From the NCBI RefSeq assembly GCF_019711375.1, contig NZ_CP081295.1, forward strand, positions 310,001 through 374,000: 64,000 nt of DNA. The letters are read 5' to 3'. Below, in pieces: positions 56,436-64,000 of this stretch. The stretch comes from Qipengyuania aurantiaca. Its GTDB lineage: Bacteria; Pseudomonadota; Alphaproteobacteria; Sphingomonadales; Sphingomonadaceae. Position numbers and translations under genes: made by a program. The notes beneath the pieces are model-generated. The model ran no database searches and was not told the DNA's origin. It was given only the letters and a program-made list of their open reading frames with translations. The first letter of the stretch is position 1; every line of letters begins with the position of its first letter.

Positions 56436-57232
56436 TCGGCTTCGGGCTCGCTCGCCTCTTCTTCAGGCTTTGCCTTGGCCTCGCGCTTCTCGAAAATGCG
56501 CATCAGCACGAGTGAGCCTTCGAAGAGCAGCAGCAGCGGCACCGCCAGCAGCAACTGCGAGCCCGGATCGGGCGGCGTGATGATCGCCGCCAGCGCCACC
56601 ACCAGCACGATGACATAGCGCCGCGCGCCGACCAGTTGCGCGCGCGTCACGATGCCGGCGCGGTGGAGCAGAAGCAGCAGGACCGGCAGCAGGAAGCTCA
56701 TCCCGAAAGCGAGGATGAACTGCATCACCAGGCCCAGATATTCATTCGCCGTCGGCAGCGCCTGGATTTCCAGCCCGCCTGCCGTCCCCTCGAAGCCGAG
56801 GAACCACTCGAAGGCGGTAGGCATCACGACGTAATAGGCAAGGCTCGCCCCAGCGAGGAACAGGAAGGGCGTGGCGATGAGGAAGGGCAGGAAGGCCTTC
56901 TTCTCCTTCGCGTACAGCCCCGGCGCAACGAAGGCCCAGAGCTGGTTCGCGATATAGGGAAAGGCGATGCAGAACCCTGCGAAGAGCGCGACCTTCAGCT
57001 CGACGAAGAAAACCTCGTAAAGCTTGGTGAAGATCAGCTGGCCCTGGCCCTCGGGGAAGGCTTTCTTGAGCGGCTGGATCAGGAAGCCGAGGATCTGGTC
57101 GGCGAAATAGAGACAGGCGCCGAACGCCACCACCAGCGCCGCCACGCAGCGCACGAGGCGGCCGCGCAGCTCGATCAGATGGTCGAGCAGCGGAGCTTGG
57201 GTGTCGTCGATATCCTTGACTTCGAAAGCCAT
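56420..57232 (-). CDS. tatC: Sec-independent translocase protein TatC
   Basis: A 270-residue membrane protein with six helices, the twin-arginine signal receptor of the Tat system. The N-terminal LLDHLIELRGRLVRC and the conserved Glu/Pro loop (FPYIANQLWAFVAPGLYAKEKK) are typical. The start is ATG 57232, one base after the tatB stop; the upstream in-frame segment would overlap tatB. The C-terminus is polar and overlaps the converging amidohydrolase gene. Confidence 0.97.
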   Translation of the reverse strand: MAFEVKDIDDTQAPLLDHLIELRGRLVRCVAALVVAFGACLYFADQILGFLIQPLKKAFPEGQGQLIFTKLYEVFFVELKVALFAGFCIAFPYIANQLWAFVAPGLYAKEKKAFLPFLIATPFLFLAGASLAYYVVMPTAFEWFLGFEGTAGGLEIQALPTANEYLGLVMQFILAFGMSFLLPVLLLLLHRAGIVTRAQLVGARRYVIVLVVALAAIITPPDPGSQLLLAVPLLLLFEGSLVLMRIFEKREAKAKPEEEASEPEADQSAS

Positions 57233-57233
57233 G

Positions 57234-57713
57234 TCAGCGCTCCCCCTGGCCATCGCCGAAGGGCAGGCCCGGCTCGTCCGAGGGTTTCGAGGCAGGTTTC
57301 GGAGCGGGCTTTACGGGCGCTTCGTCGCCGCCATGCTCGGGCGCCTTTTTGGGCGCGGCGCGCCGGATTGCGGCTTCGGCAGCGGCATCCGGATCGGCGG
57401 TTTCGCCAGCGGAGGCGAGCGGTTCCATCTGCGGCGGCACCAGCTCTTCCGGCCCACCACCCTCGGGCTCGTTGCCCGTGGGGTATTTCGCCATGATTTC
57501 CTTGTTACGCTGCGACCACTTCTCTTCCATTTCCTCGATCTCGGCCTGGCGGACCATCTCGTCGATGCCGGAGCGGAAATGGGCGGACATGCGGCGCAGC
57601 TTCCCGATCCAGCGCCCCGCGGCGCGCATGGCGGCGGGCATATCCTTGGGGCCGATGACGAGGATCGCCACGATGACGACCACCAGCAATTCGGCCGCGC
57701 CGATATCGAACAT
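57234..57713 (-). CDS. tatB: Sec-independent translocase protein TatB
   Basis: A 159-residue protein: an N-terminal hydrophobic helix (FDIGAAELLVVVIVAILVIGPKDMP), the amphipathic helix, then a charged Pro/Ala-rich tail that is longer than usual. The Glu at position 8 and the GP after the helix mark TatB. It precedes tatC by one base. Confidence 0.94.
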   Translation of the reverse strand: MFDIGAAELLVVVIVAILVIGPKDMPAAMRAAGRWIGKLRRMSAHFRSGIDEMVRQAEIEEMEEKWSQRNKEIMAKYPTGNEPEGGGPEELVPPQMEPLASAGETADPDAAAEAAIRRAAPKKAPEHGGDEAPVKPAPKPASKPSDEPGLPFGDGQGER

Positions 57714-57736
57714 GGATCAGCGGCTCTTGTCGGCGA

Positions 57737-57967
57737 TTACTTGGGTTCGGAAGGCGTCTTGACCTGGTCTTCCTTCAGGCCCCGGTCGGCAGGCTTGGCC
57801 TCGTGCGAAATCTGCTGTGTCGGCTTGGCATCATCCTCGTTCATGCCCTGCTTGAAGCTTTTGATGCCCTTGCCGAAATCGCCCATCATTTCCGAAATGC
57901 GCCCGCGCCCGAACAGGACGAGGATGACGAGAGCGATGATGATGAGCTGCCAGGGGCCGAGCGACAT
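57737..57967 (-). CDS. tatA: Sec-independent translocase protein TatA
   Basis: A 76-residue pore-forming subunit: a short membrane helix (WQLIIIALVILVLFGRGRI), then the amphipathic SEMMGDFGKGIKSFKQGM and a polar tail. The FGRG hinge is typical of TatA. It heads tatABC, 67 nt behind scpB and 23 nt before tatB. Confidence 0.95.
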   Translation of the reverse strand: MSLGPWQLIIIALVILVLFGRGRISEMMGDFGKGIKSFKQGMNEDDAKPTQQISHEAKPADRGLKEDQVKTPSEPK

Positions 57968-58034
57968 GGGAAACTACCTTTGAAAACCAAGTGTGTTGCA
58001 GCCCAATATAGGCCTGTGCGCGGGCGAAAGCCAG

Positions 58035-58652
58035 TCAGGCCGCGTCGGAGGGCTCTTCATCGCCTTCAGTGCCGGTCTGCGCGCCTTCGGTATCGTTCTC
58101 GCCCATGAGGTCGTCATAGGCGTCTTCTACGGGGTCGAGCAGGCCGGTAGCGCGCAATTCCGCGATTCCGGGCAGGTCGCGGCGGCTGGAAAGGCCGAAA
58201 TGATCGAGAAATTCGGGCGTGGTCGCGTAAATCGTCGGCCGCCCCGGCACTTCGCGGCGCCCGGCGATCTTCACCCAACCCGCCTCCATCAGCACGTCCA
58301 GCGTCCCGCCGGAGGTCTGCACCCCGCGGATCGATTCGATTTCCGCGCGGCTGACCGGCTCGTGATAGGCGATGATCGCAAGCACTTCGGTCGCGGCGCG
58401 GCTGAGACGGCGGACCTGCTCGCGCTCCTTGCGCAGGAGGTGGGCAAGATCGGGCGCGGTTTCGAAATGCCAGCGCTTGCCGCGTTCCACGAGGTGGATG
58501 CCGCGCTTTTCGTAGGTTTCGGCGAGCGTCTTCAAAGCCGCGCGCACTTCGGACTTGTCGGCATCGCCTAGGAAACCCGCCAAGGCATCGACGCTCATCG
58601 GCTCTTCGGCCGCGAACAGCGCCGCTTCGACCGAGCGTTCGAGCGGGTTCAC
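58035..58652 (-). CDS. scpB: SMC-Scp complex subunit ScpB
   Basis: A 205-residue chromosome-condensation factor with two winged helices. Signature pieces are LERSVEAALFAAEEPMSVDAL, ATEVLAIIAYHEPVSRAEIESIRGV and FLDHFGLSSRRDLP. The GTG start at 58652 overlaps the scpA stop (GTGA). The acidic C-terminal tail is unusual but common in sphingomonads. Confidence 0.94.
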   Translation of the reverse strand: MNPLERSVEAALFAAEEPMSVDALAGFLGDADKSEVRAALKTLAETYEKRGIHLVERGKRWHFETAPDLAHLLRKEREQVRRLSRAATEVLAIIAYHEPVSRAEIESIRGVQTSGGTLDVLMEAGWVKIAGRREVPGRPTIYATTPEFLDHFGLSSRRDLPGIAELRATGLLDPVEDAYDDLMGENDTEGAQTGTEGDEEPSDAA

Positions 58653-59452
58653 TTCGCCCGCCTCAATCGCATCGGTCCGAAAACCTCGTCTTGCGCGATT
58701 TCCGCCTTGCCCAGCCGCGCCAGCTCGAGCGCGGCGACGAAGCTGGAGGCGAGCGCCGACTTGCGCAGCCGCGGTTCGGCATGGGGCGGCAGGAAATCGC
58801 GCAGTTCCATCCATTCCAGCGTCACGCCGAGCATATTGGAGACCCGGTCGAGCGCCGATTCCAGCGTCATCACGGGCCGTTCGCGGACCATATGGACGGC
58901 AGGCGCGGTGCGGGCTTTCACCCGGCCATAGGCCTCGATCAGCGCAAACTGGTCGCATTCCCACTGGGTCTTGCGAACGATGGCCAGCCCTTCGGGCGCG
59001 CCGCGCAGGAACACGTCGCGGCCGATCCTGTCGCCGCCCATCAGACGCCCCGCCGCCTCGCGCATCGCGCCAAGACGCTGGAGGCGCAATTGCAGCTTGA
59101 GCGCCAGTTCCTCGGGGCTCGGATCTTCCTGCTCTTCCTTGGGCAGTAGCATGGCCGATTTCAGATAAGCCAGCCACGCCGCCATCACGAGATAATCGGC
59201 CGCAAGCTCCAGCTTCAGAGCCTCGGCATGGTCGATATAATCAAGGTATTGCTCGACCAGCGCGAGGATCGAGATTTCGCGCAGGTCGACTTTCTGCCGC
59301 CGCGCGAGGTCGAGCAGGAGGTCGAGCGGCCCTTCCCATCCATCGAGTTCGAGATAGAGCGCATCCTTGTCTACCGGGGCTTCGGCGGCGACACCGTCCC
59401 AGTCCTCCGCATCCTCCTGCGGTACGTCGGCAAAGAGCAGCCCGTCGCTCAA
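58649..59452 (-). CDS. scpA: SMC-Scp complex subunit ScpA (kleisin)
   Basis: A 267-residue kleisin bridging SMC heads. The N-terminal domain has the hallmark LYLELDGWEGPLDLLLDLARRQKVDL, and the C-terminal winged helix ends GKAEIAQDEVFGPM. The TTG start at 59452 overlaps the nagZ stop (TTGA); the longer frame to 60499 runs through nagZ and is not real. It is coupled to nagZ and scpB on both sides. Confidence 0.93.
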   Translation of the reverse strand: MSDGLLFADVPQEDAEDWDGVAAEAPVDKDALYLELDGWEGPLDLLLDLARRQKVDLREISILALVEQYLDYIDHAEALKLELAADYLVMAAWLAYLKSAMLLPKEEQEDPSPEELALKLQLRLQRLGAMREAAGRLMGGDRIGRDVFLRGAPEGLAIVRKTQWECDQFALIEAYGRVKARTAPAVHMVRERPVMTLESALDRVSNMLGVTLEWMELRDFLPPHAEPRLRKSALASSFVAALELARLGKAEIAQDEVFGPMRLRRAK

Positions 59453-60468
59453 GCCGCAGCCTCCACGATGGCGAGCAGAGCGTCGCGCTTGGCCAGCAGT
59501 TCGGCGGTCTCGATGGCATCGGGAAAATCGCCCATCGCCGCGTGGACGCGGTCGAGCCGCGCGGCGGTTTCCTCCGACATCGTCGGGAAGCGGTTGGCGA
59601 TGGTCTGCTGGTCGTCCATTTTCGCCCAGCAATTGAGGATGATGTCGCAGCCCGCCGCCAGCGCCGCAGCACCGCGATCGGGGATCGTGCCGTCGAGCGC
59701 CTCCATGTCGATATCGTCCGACAAGAGCAGCCCGTCGAAACCGATTTTGCCGCGCACCACGTCGCGGATCACGGTTTCGGAAAGCGTGGCGGGGTGCTCC
59801 GCGTCCCAGGCGGTGAAGACGATATGCGCGCTCATCCCCAGGGGGTGCGAGGACAGCGAGCGGAAGGGTTCGATGTCGGTTTCGAGCTCCGCATCGCTCG
59901 CATCGACGACGGGCAGTTCCTTGTGGCTGTCGGAGGTCGCGCGGCCATGCCCCGGCATATGCTTGAGACACCCGACCACGCCCGCGCGCGCCATGCCGTC
60001 GAGCACGGCGCGGCCCAGCGCCGCCACCTGCATCGGTTCGCTGCCGAGCGCACGGTCGCCGATCACATCGTCGGTTTCGGGGCGGCGCACGTCGAAAGGC
60101 GCGTGATAGTCGACGCTCACGCCTACTAGAGCCAGTTCGCGCGCCATGGCTTCCGCGTTGACCCGCGCGGCCTCGATTGCCGAGGCAGGTGCAATTTCGT
60201 AGAGTTTCGCGAAGGCCTCGCCCGCCGGGTATTTCGGCCAGACGGGCGGCTTCATGCGCGCAACGCGCCCGCCTTCCTGATCGATCGAGACGATCAGCCG
60301 GTCGCGGCCATGGATGGCGCGCAGATCGTCGGTGAGCGCGCGCATCTGTTCGCGGCTTTCGCAATTGCGGGCGAAGAGGATGTAGCCGGCCGGATCGGCG
60401 TCCTTGAAGAAGGCGCGCTCGTCGGCCGTCAGTGCGAGGCCGGAAATGCCGAAAATAGCCGGGGTCAT
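59449..60468 (-). CDS. nagZ: Beta-N-acetylhexosaminidase (NagZ, GH3)
   Basis: A 339-residue GH3 enzyme removing GlcNAc from murein fragments in cell-wall recycling. The acid/base His loop KHMPGHGRATSDSH and the nucleophile Asp in LLLSDDIDMEAL are present, with SIDQEGGRVAR near the start. The start is ATG 60468 (MTPAIFGISG). It stands 91 nt behind the SPOR gene, in a conserved alphaproteobacterial order with scpAB. Confidence 0.95.
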   Translation of the reverse strand: MTPAIFGISGLALTADERAFFKDADPAGYILFARNCESREQMRALTDDLRAIHGRDRLIVSIDQEGGRVARMKPPVWPKYPAGEAFAKLYEIAPASAIEAARVNAEAMARELALVGVSVDYHAPFDVRRPETDDVIGDRALGSEPMQVAALGRAVLDGMARAGVVGCLKHMPGHGRATSDSHKELPVVDASDAELETDIEPFRSLSSHPLGMSAHIVFTAWDAEHPATLSETVIRDVVRGKIGFDGLLLSDDIDMEALDGTIPDRGAAALAAGCDIILNCWAKMDDQQTIANRFPTMSEETAARLDRVHAAMGDFPDAIETAELLAKRDALLAIVEAAA

Positions 60469-60559
60469 GGGAAAGAAACTGCGCTGATTCCTCCGCCAAG
60501 CCAAGCGCGGCGGAGTCGTCAGGTGTGGAAATTACGGCAGGACGAGCCGATGGGGCGCG

Positions 60560-61279
60560 TTATTTCACGAAACAGGCGAGCCCATCGGCCTTCAGGCGGG
60601 TGCAGAGCGAGCGCGCTTCGCCCGTGCTGCCGTTGACCGCCTGCAGACGGTAAACGGTGCCGATATCGACCTTGGCCTCCACCACGCGGTGGCGCACGCC
60701 GTTGAGCACGGTGGTCTGGCGCATCAGGCGGCCCCATGCCTCCTGCGCATCGCCGCGCGTGGGATAGGCGCCGACCTGCACCAGCGTGCCCTTGGCCGGT
60801 TCGCTGCTGCGCGGCCCTTCGTTGAGCGTGGTGGCGAGCGAGGGAGCGGCGACTTCCTCTTCCGGCTCCTCGGGCTTGGCGGGCACGATTTCGGGCGTCA
60901 CCGGCGCATCGGCGAGCTGGCCTTCGCGCGTCTGCCCTTCGCCCACGGCGAAGCTGGTGTCGCCCGTGCCGGGATAGGTCTTGCCGCCCTCGTCCTCGGG
61001 CTTGGTCTTGTAGTCGCCCTCGGGCGCCTGCACGAGGCTGCCGTCGGCGGGAGGCTCGTCGCTCGTTGCGCCGATGGCGAACCACGCCACCGCGACCAGC
61101 GCGCCGACCACGATCAGCGAGATAACGCCCAGCATCACCAGCCGCGAGGTGGCAAAGCCCGCATCGCGCTCGTCCTGGCCCTCCTCGGCCTCGAGCCAGG
61201 GGAGGTGTTCGTCGCCCTCGATCAGTTCGAGATCGGCCGATTCCCAGTCCTCGTCGTGTTCGTAGGGGCTGCGCGCCAT
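60560..61279 (-). CDS. SPOR domain membrane protein
   Basis: A 239-residue bitopic protein: an acidic cytoplasmic N-terminus (1-44), one transmembrane helix (about 46-68), a Pro/Glu-rich periplasmic linker, and a C-terminal SPOR domain (about 163-239, LVQVGAYPTRGDAQEAWGRL ... YRLQAVNG). The SPOR domain would target it to septal glycans, as in FtsN or DedD. It follows argS after 3 nt. An FtsN-like role is a reasonable inference but unproven. Confidence 0.88.
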   Translation of the reverse strand: MARSPYEHDEDWESADLELIEGDEHLPWLEAEEGQDERDAGFATSRLVMLGVISLIVVGALVAVAWFAIGATSDEPPADGSLVQAPEGDYKTKPEDEGGKTYPGTGDTSFAVGEGQTREGQLADAPVTPEIVPAKPEEPEEEVAAPSLATTLNEGPRSSEPAKGTLVQVGAYPTRGDAQEAWGRLMRQTTVLNGVRHRVVEAKVDIGTVYRLQAVNGSTGEARSLCTRLKADGLACFVK

Positions 61280-61282
61280 CGC

Positions 61283-63022
61283 TTACATCTCCTCCACCGC
61301 CTCGACACCCAATATGCCGAGACCGTTGCGGATCACCTGTCCGACCTGCGCCGCCACGAACAGGCGCGCGGCGGTCAGTTCGGCGTCATCCTCCTGGATG
61401 ATCCGCTTCGCCGGGTCATCGTTACCCGCATTCCAGAAACTGTGGAAGGCCGCCGCGAGATCGCCGAGGAAGAAGGCGATACGGTGCGGTTCGCGCGCCT
61501 TGGCGGCGGCTTCGACCACGCGCGGGAATTGCGCGGCTTCGCGCACCAGCGCGAGCTCGTCCGCACCGAGGCGGTCGAGATGCGCGTCGCTTGGCTCGAC
61601 CCCCGCCTTGCGCAGCGTCGAGCGGATGCGGGCGTGCGCATACTGGAGGTAGAAGACCGGGTTGTCCTTGCTCGCCTCGACCACCTTCGCGAAGTCGAAT
61701 TCCATCTGCGCTTCGGGCTTGCGGGTGAGCATGGTGAAACGCACCACGTCCTTGCCCACCTCGTTCACCACATCGGCCAGAGTGACGAAGGTCCCGGCGC
61801 GCTTGGACATCTTCACCGGTTCACCGTTGCGGACAAGGTTGACCATCTGCACCAGCTTCACGTCGAAGGGCACATCGCGCCCCGCCCCCTTGGTCAGCGC
61901 GGCGACGGCGGCCTTGATCCGCTTGACCGTACCCGCATGGTCGGCGCCCCAGATGTCGATCAGCGCATCGGCGTTTTCGGCCTTCTGGAAGTGATAGGCG
62001 AGATCGGCCCCGAAATAGGTCCACGCGCCGTTCGACTTCTTGATCGGGCGATCCTGGTCGTCGCCGAATTCGGTCGAGCGGAAGAGCGGCAGTTCAACCG
62101 GCTCCCAGTCCTCGGGCGGCGCCTTGCCCTTGGGCGCTTCGAGCACACCGTCGTAGACGAAGCCGTGTTCGCGCAGCCACGCCTCCGCCTCTTCGGGCTT
62201 ACCCGCCGCCTGCAGCTTGGCTTCGGACGAGAACAGGTCGTGGTGGATGCCGAGCAGCGAGAGATCTTCGCGGATCATGTCCATCATTGCGGCAACCGCG
62301 CGTTCGCGGAAGAGCGGCAGCCAGTCGCTTTCGGGTGCGTCCTTGTAAGCCGCGCCGAATTCCTGCGCGAGACGCTCGCCCACCGGCTTCAAATAGTCGC
62401 CCGGGTAAAGCCCTTCGGGAATTGCGCCAATGTCCTCGCCCAGCGCTTCGCGATAACGCAGGTGCGCCGAGCGCGCGAGCACGTCGACCTGGCCGCCCGC
62501 GTCGTTGACGTAATATTCGCGGATGACCTTGTGGCCGGAAAACTCGAGCAGTCCGGCCAGCGCATCGCCCACCACCGCGCCGCGGCAATGGCCCATGTGC
62601 ATCGGGCCGGTCGGGTTGGCCGAGACATATTCGATATTGACGGTCTTGCCGCCGCCGATCTGCGACCGGCCGTAATCCTCACCTAGCGCGGCGATAGCTT
62701 CCAGTTCGCGCAGCCAGGCCTGCTCGGACAGGCGCAGGTTGATGAAGCCCGGACCGGCAATGCTCGCCTCGGTAATATCGGGCTCGCGCGTCAGGTGCTC
62801 GACGATTTTCTCGGCCAGCGCGCGCGGGTTGGTCTTCGCCTGCTTGGCGAGCACCATGGCCGCGTTGGTCGCAAGGTCCCCGTGCGAGGGATCGCGCGGC
62901 GGCTCCACGGTGACGTTCGAGCGGTTGGTCTCGGGCGGAAGGCTTCCTTCCAACTCGAGAGCGTTGAGAACGGCGTCGATCTTCGCCGCAAAACCGGCGT
63001 GCAGGGTCTGGATGTCGGACAT
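61283..63022 (-). CDS. argS: Arginine--tRNA ligase
   Basis: A 579-residue class I aminoacyl-tRNA synthetase. The HIGH-type motif is in [14 protein letters not shown] and the KMSKS-type motif is VKMSKRAGT. The C-terminal anticodon-binding part contains [10 protein letters not shown], the ArgS hallmark, and an N-terminal Arg-specific domain is present. The ATG start at 63022 is clear. It leads the argS-SPOR-nagZ-scpA-scpB-tatABC run. Confidence 0.98.
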   Translation of the reverse strand: MSDIQTLHAGFAAKIDAVLNALELEGSLPPETNRSNVTVEPPRDPSHGDLATNAAMVLAKQAKTNPRALAEKIVEHLTREPDITEASIAGPGFINLRLSEQAWLRELEAIAALGEDYGRSQIGGGKTVNIEYVSANPTGPMHMGHCRGAVVGDALAGLLEFSGHKVIREYYVNDAGGQVDVLARSAHLRYREALGEDIGAIPEGLYPGDYLKPVGERLAQEFGAAYKDAPESDWLPLFRERAVAAMMDMIREDLSLLGIHHDLFSSEAKLQAAGKPEEAEAWLREHGFVYDGVLEAPKGKAPPEDWEPVELPLFRSTEFGDDQDRPIKKSNGAWTYFGADLAYHFQKAENADALIDIWGADHAGTVKRIKAAVAALTKGAGRDVPFDVKLVQMVNLVRNGEPVKMSKRAGTFVTLADVVNEVGKDVVRFTMLTRKPEAQMEFDFAKVVEASKDNPVFYLQYAHARIRSTLRKAGVEPSDAHLDRLGADELALVREAAQFPRVVEAAAKAREPHRIAFFLGDLAAAFHSFWNAGNDDPAKRIIQEDDAELTAARLFVAAQVGQVIRNGLGILGVEAVEEM

Positions 63023-63083
63023 GACCGCGCGCCTAGACGAATGGCGCGAAATGGCAAGATGTCAGCGCATCGCGCAGCCCCGC

Positions 63084-63737
63084 TTAGCGGGTAGCGTTGT
63101 AGGCCAGCTGGTCCTCAGTGAGCTGGAAGCCGACAAGCAGTTCGAAGGTTGCCCGCTGGACGGCGGCGCGCACTTCGGGATCGGCCAGCGGATCGAGCGC
63201 GGCATCGGGATCGCCGGCCTTGCGCTTGCGCGTGATCTTCTCGCGAATATCGGCGGGCAGCGTGGCTTCGGCGCGGTTGACATAAGCCCCGGCGCGAGCG
63301 GTCGCCTCGGCGCGCTCCTGGCCGTCGGCGAAGTTCACCGTCACCGTGCCCACGCGCTTCGAGATCACGGCGCTGCCGCCGCGCAGGACGGTGGTGAAAT
63401 AAGGCAGCTGGACGCTGCGTGCACCGCGCGCATCGGCGCGGCGGGCGACGACGTTGAAATTCGCTTCGGTATAGACCCGCTCGCCCGTCTCGTTGCAGGT
63501 CGAGGTCAGGTCGGTCATCGCCGCGGTCACGTCGAGATCGGCCTGCGTCTTCGACGTCGCGCTGCGGAACAGCGTCACATCGCCGGTGTAATCGGGAATG
63601 CCCACCGCCGGGCAGGTCGTGCGGATCGCCGTGATGCCGGCGCCGCCGCCGTCAACCACCAGTTCACCGGGCGACTTGCATCCTGCCAGCGCGAGACCCA
63701 GCGAAAGGGCGGTCAGGAGGCGAAAACGGTTGGTCAT
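63084..63737 (-). CDS. Putative lipoprotein, unknown function
   Basis: A 217-residue protein with a lipoprotein signal (about residues 1-20, lipobox LAGC). The mature part has two conserved-looking Cys and several beta segments: VYTEANFNVVARRADARGARSVQLPYFTTVLRGG and VGTVTVNFADG. A similar layout is seen in small sphingomonad envelope lipoproteins, but I recognise no named domain. ATG 63737 is preferred over 63755 because it gives a normal signal peptide. Confidence 0.78.
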   Translation of the reverse strand: MTNRFRLLTALSLGLALAGCKSPGELVVDGGGAGITAIRTTCPAVGIPDYTGDVTLFRSATSKTQADLDVTAAMTDLTSTCNETGERVYTEANFNVVARRADARGARSVQLPYFTTVLRGGSAVISKRVGTVTVNFADGQERAEATARAGAYVNRAEATLPADIREKITRKRKAGDPDAALDPLADPEVRAAVQRATFELLVGFQLTEDQLAYNATR

Positions 63738-63841
63738 GTCGGCGGCATTCCTCATGTGTTCGTATTCATATCGCGCTATTGCCTTTGCGCGGAGCCCGCG
63801 TCCCCTAGCTTGGCGCGATGCAAAGCGCTAGGGGGACGCTC

Positions 63842-64000
63842 ATGAACGCTCCCTTTCCATCCACCGGTGAGAATCGCGCTCGCCGCGATCATCGCCTGCC
63901 GCTCAAACTGCTGATCGCCGCTCCGCGCGGTTTCTGCGCCGGTGTGGACCGCGCCATCGAGATCGTGGAGCGCGCGCTCGAGAAGTATGGCGCGCCGGTC
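63842..64000 (+). CDS. ispH: 4-hydroxy-3-methylbut-2-enyl diphosphate reductase (IspH), 3' end outside window
   Basis: The first 53 codons of the last enzyme of the MEP isoprenoid pathway. The N-terminal block [20 protein letters not shown] holds the first of the three Cys that bind the Fe-S cluster. AGGGGG lies about 6 nt before ATG 63842. The rest is beyond the right edge. Confidence 0.92.
   Translation, partial: MNAPFPSTGENRARRDHRLPLKLLIAAPRGFCAGVDRAIEIVERALEKYGAPV

Noticed and set aside
58653..59177. N-terminal extension of scpB over scpA
   Set aside because: The ScpB family starts right at the GTG 58652; the preceding codons are a shadow of scpA.

Overview
The window reads as a chromosomal segment of a GC-rich (roughly 63-65% by eye) alphaproteobacterium of the Sphingomonadales, most likely an Erythrobacteraceae member (Erythrobacter, Qipengyuania or Altererythrobacter type). 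This rests on the gene order (a complete dcw cluster, argS-SPOR-nagZ-scpA-scpB-tatABC, glnB-glnA), frequent GTG and TTG starts in 4-nt stop/start overlaps, and protein style. The genus is inference. I see no tRNA, rRNA, CRISPR array, insertion sequence or prophage. About 60 genes fill the window and almost all belong to core metabolism or the cell envelope.

Region by region: (1) 1-5006 (+) is a tight carbohydrate operon: the 3' part of a GH13 alpha-glucosidase, a GH97 alpha-glucosidase and a flavin-dependent tryptophan-halogenase-like protein. (2) 5067-7628 (-) holds a polyproline lipoprotein, a Bax-inhibitor-1 family membrane protein and a YbjN protein. (3) 7777-29291 (-) is a complete, nearly gapless division and cell-wall (dcw) cluster: mraZ-rsmH-ftsL-ftsI-murE-murF-mraY-murD-ftsW-murG-murC-murB-[DUF4262]-ddl-ftsQ-ftsA-ftsZ-[TPR/double-SPOR protein]. 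It makes lipid II, moves it across the membrane and builds the septum. Two genes stand out: a low-GC DUF4262 gene locked between murB and ddl by overlapping start/stop codons, and a double-SPOR protein behind ftsZ. The 400-bp region ahead of mraZ carries two arrays of GGGA boxes spaced about 10 bp, a candidate MraZ operator.

(4) 29695-32217 (-): a putative lipoprotein, a small membrane-anchored protein, cysteine synthase and a 2Fe-2S ferredoxin. (5) 32307-37786: AlkA-type DNA glycosylase, SDR oxidoreductase, PhhB-type dehydratase, CcmA/CcmB haem exporter, a J-domain protein, methionine aminopeptidase and a DUF3298-type lipoprotein. (6) 37830-43711 (+): M17 aminopeptidase, SH3-like protein, ArgC, GlnB and GlnA (with a near-consensus sigma-54 promoter), and a tandem PilZ protein. 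(7) 43783-46083 (+): a phage-type GH24 lysozyme, an exported Arg/Asp/Tyr-rich protein behind a perfect EcfG-type general-stress promoter, and a fasciclin lipoprotein.

(8) 46089-54674 (-): tamB, tamA and bpt as a unit, then threonine ammonia-lyase. (9) 54786-56435 (+): an exported amidohydrolase. (10) 56420-63022 (-): argS, a SPOR protein, nagZ, scpA, scpB, tatA, tatB and tatC in one run. (11) A lipoprotein at 63084-63737 (-) and the first part of ispH (+), cut by the window edge.

No wholly new system is evident. The most unusual items are the DUF4262 gene embedded in the dcw operon, the candidate MraZ box arrays, the halogenase-like gene coupled to two glucosidases, the very long acidic FtsZ linker next to a double-SPOR protein, and the EcfG-controlled exported protein next to a fasciclin gene.
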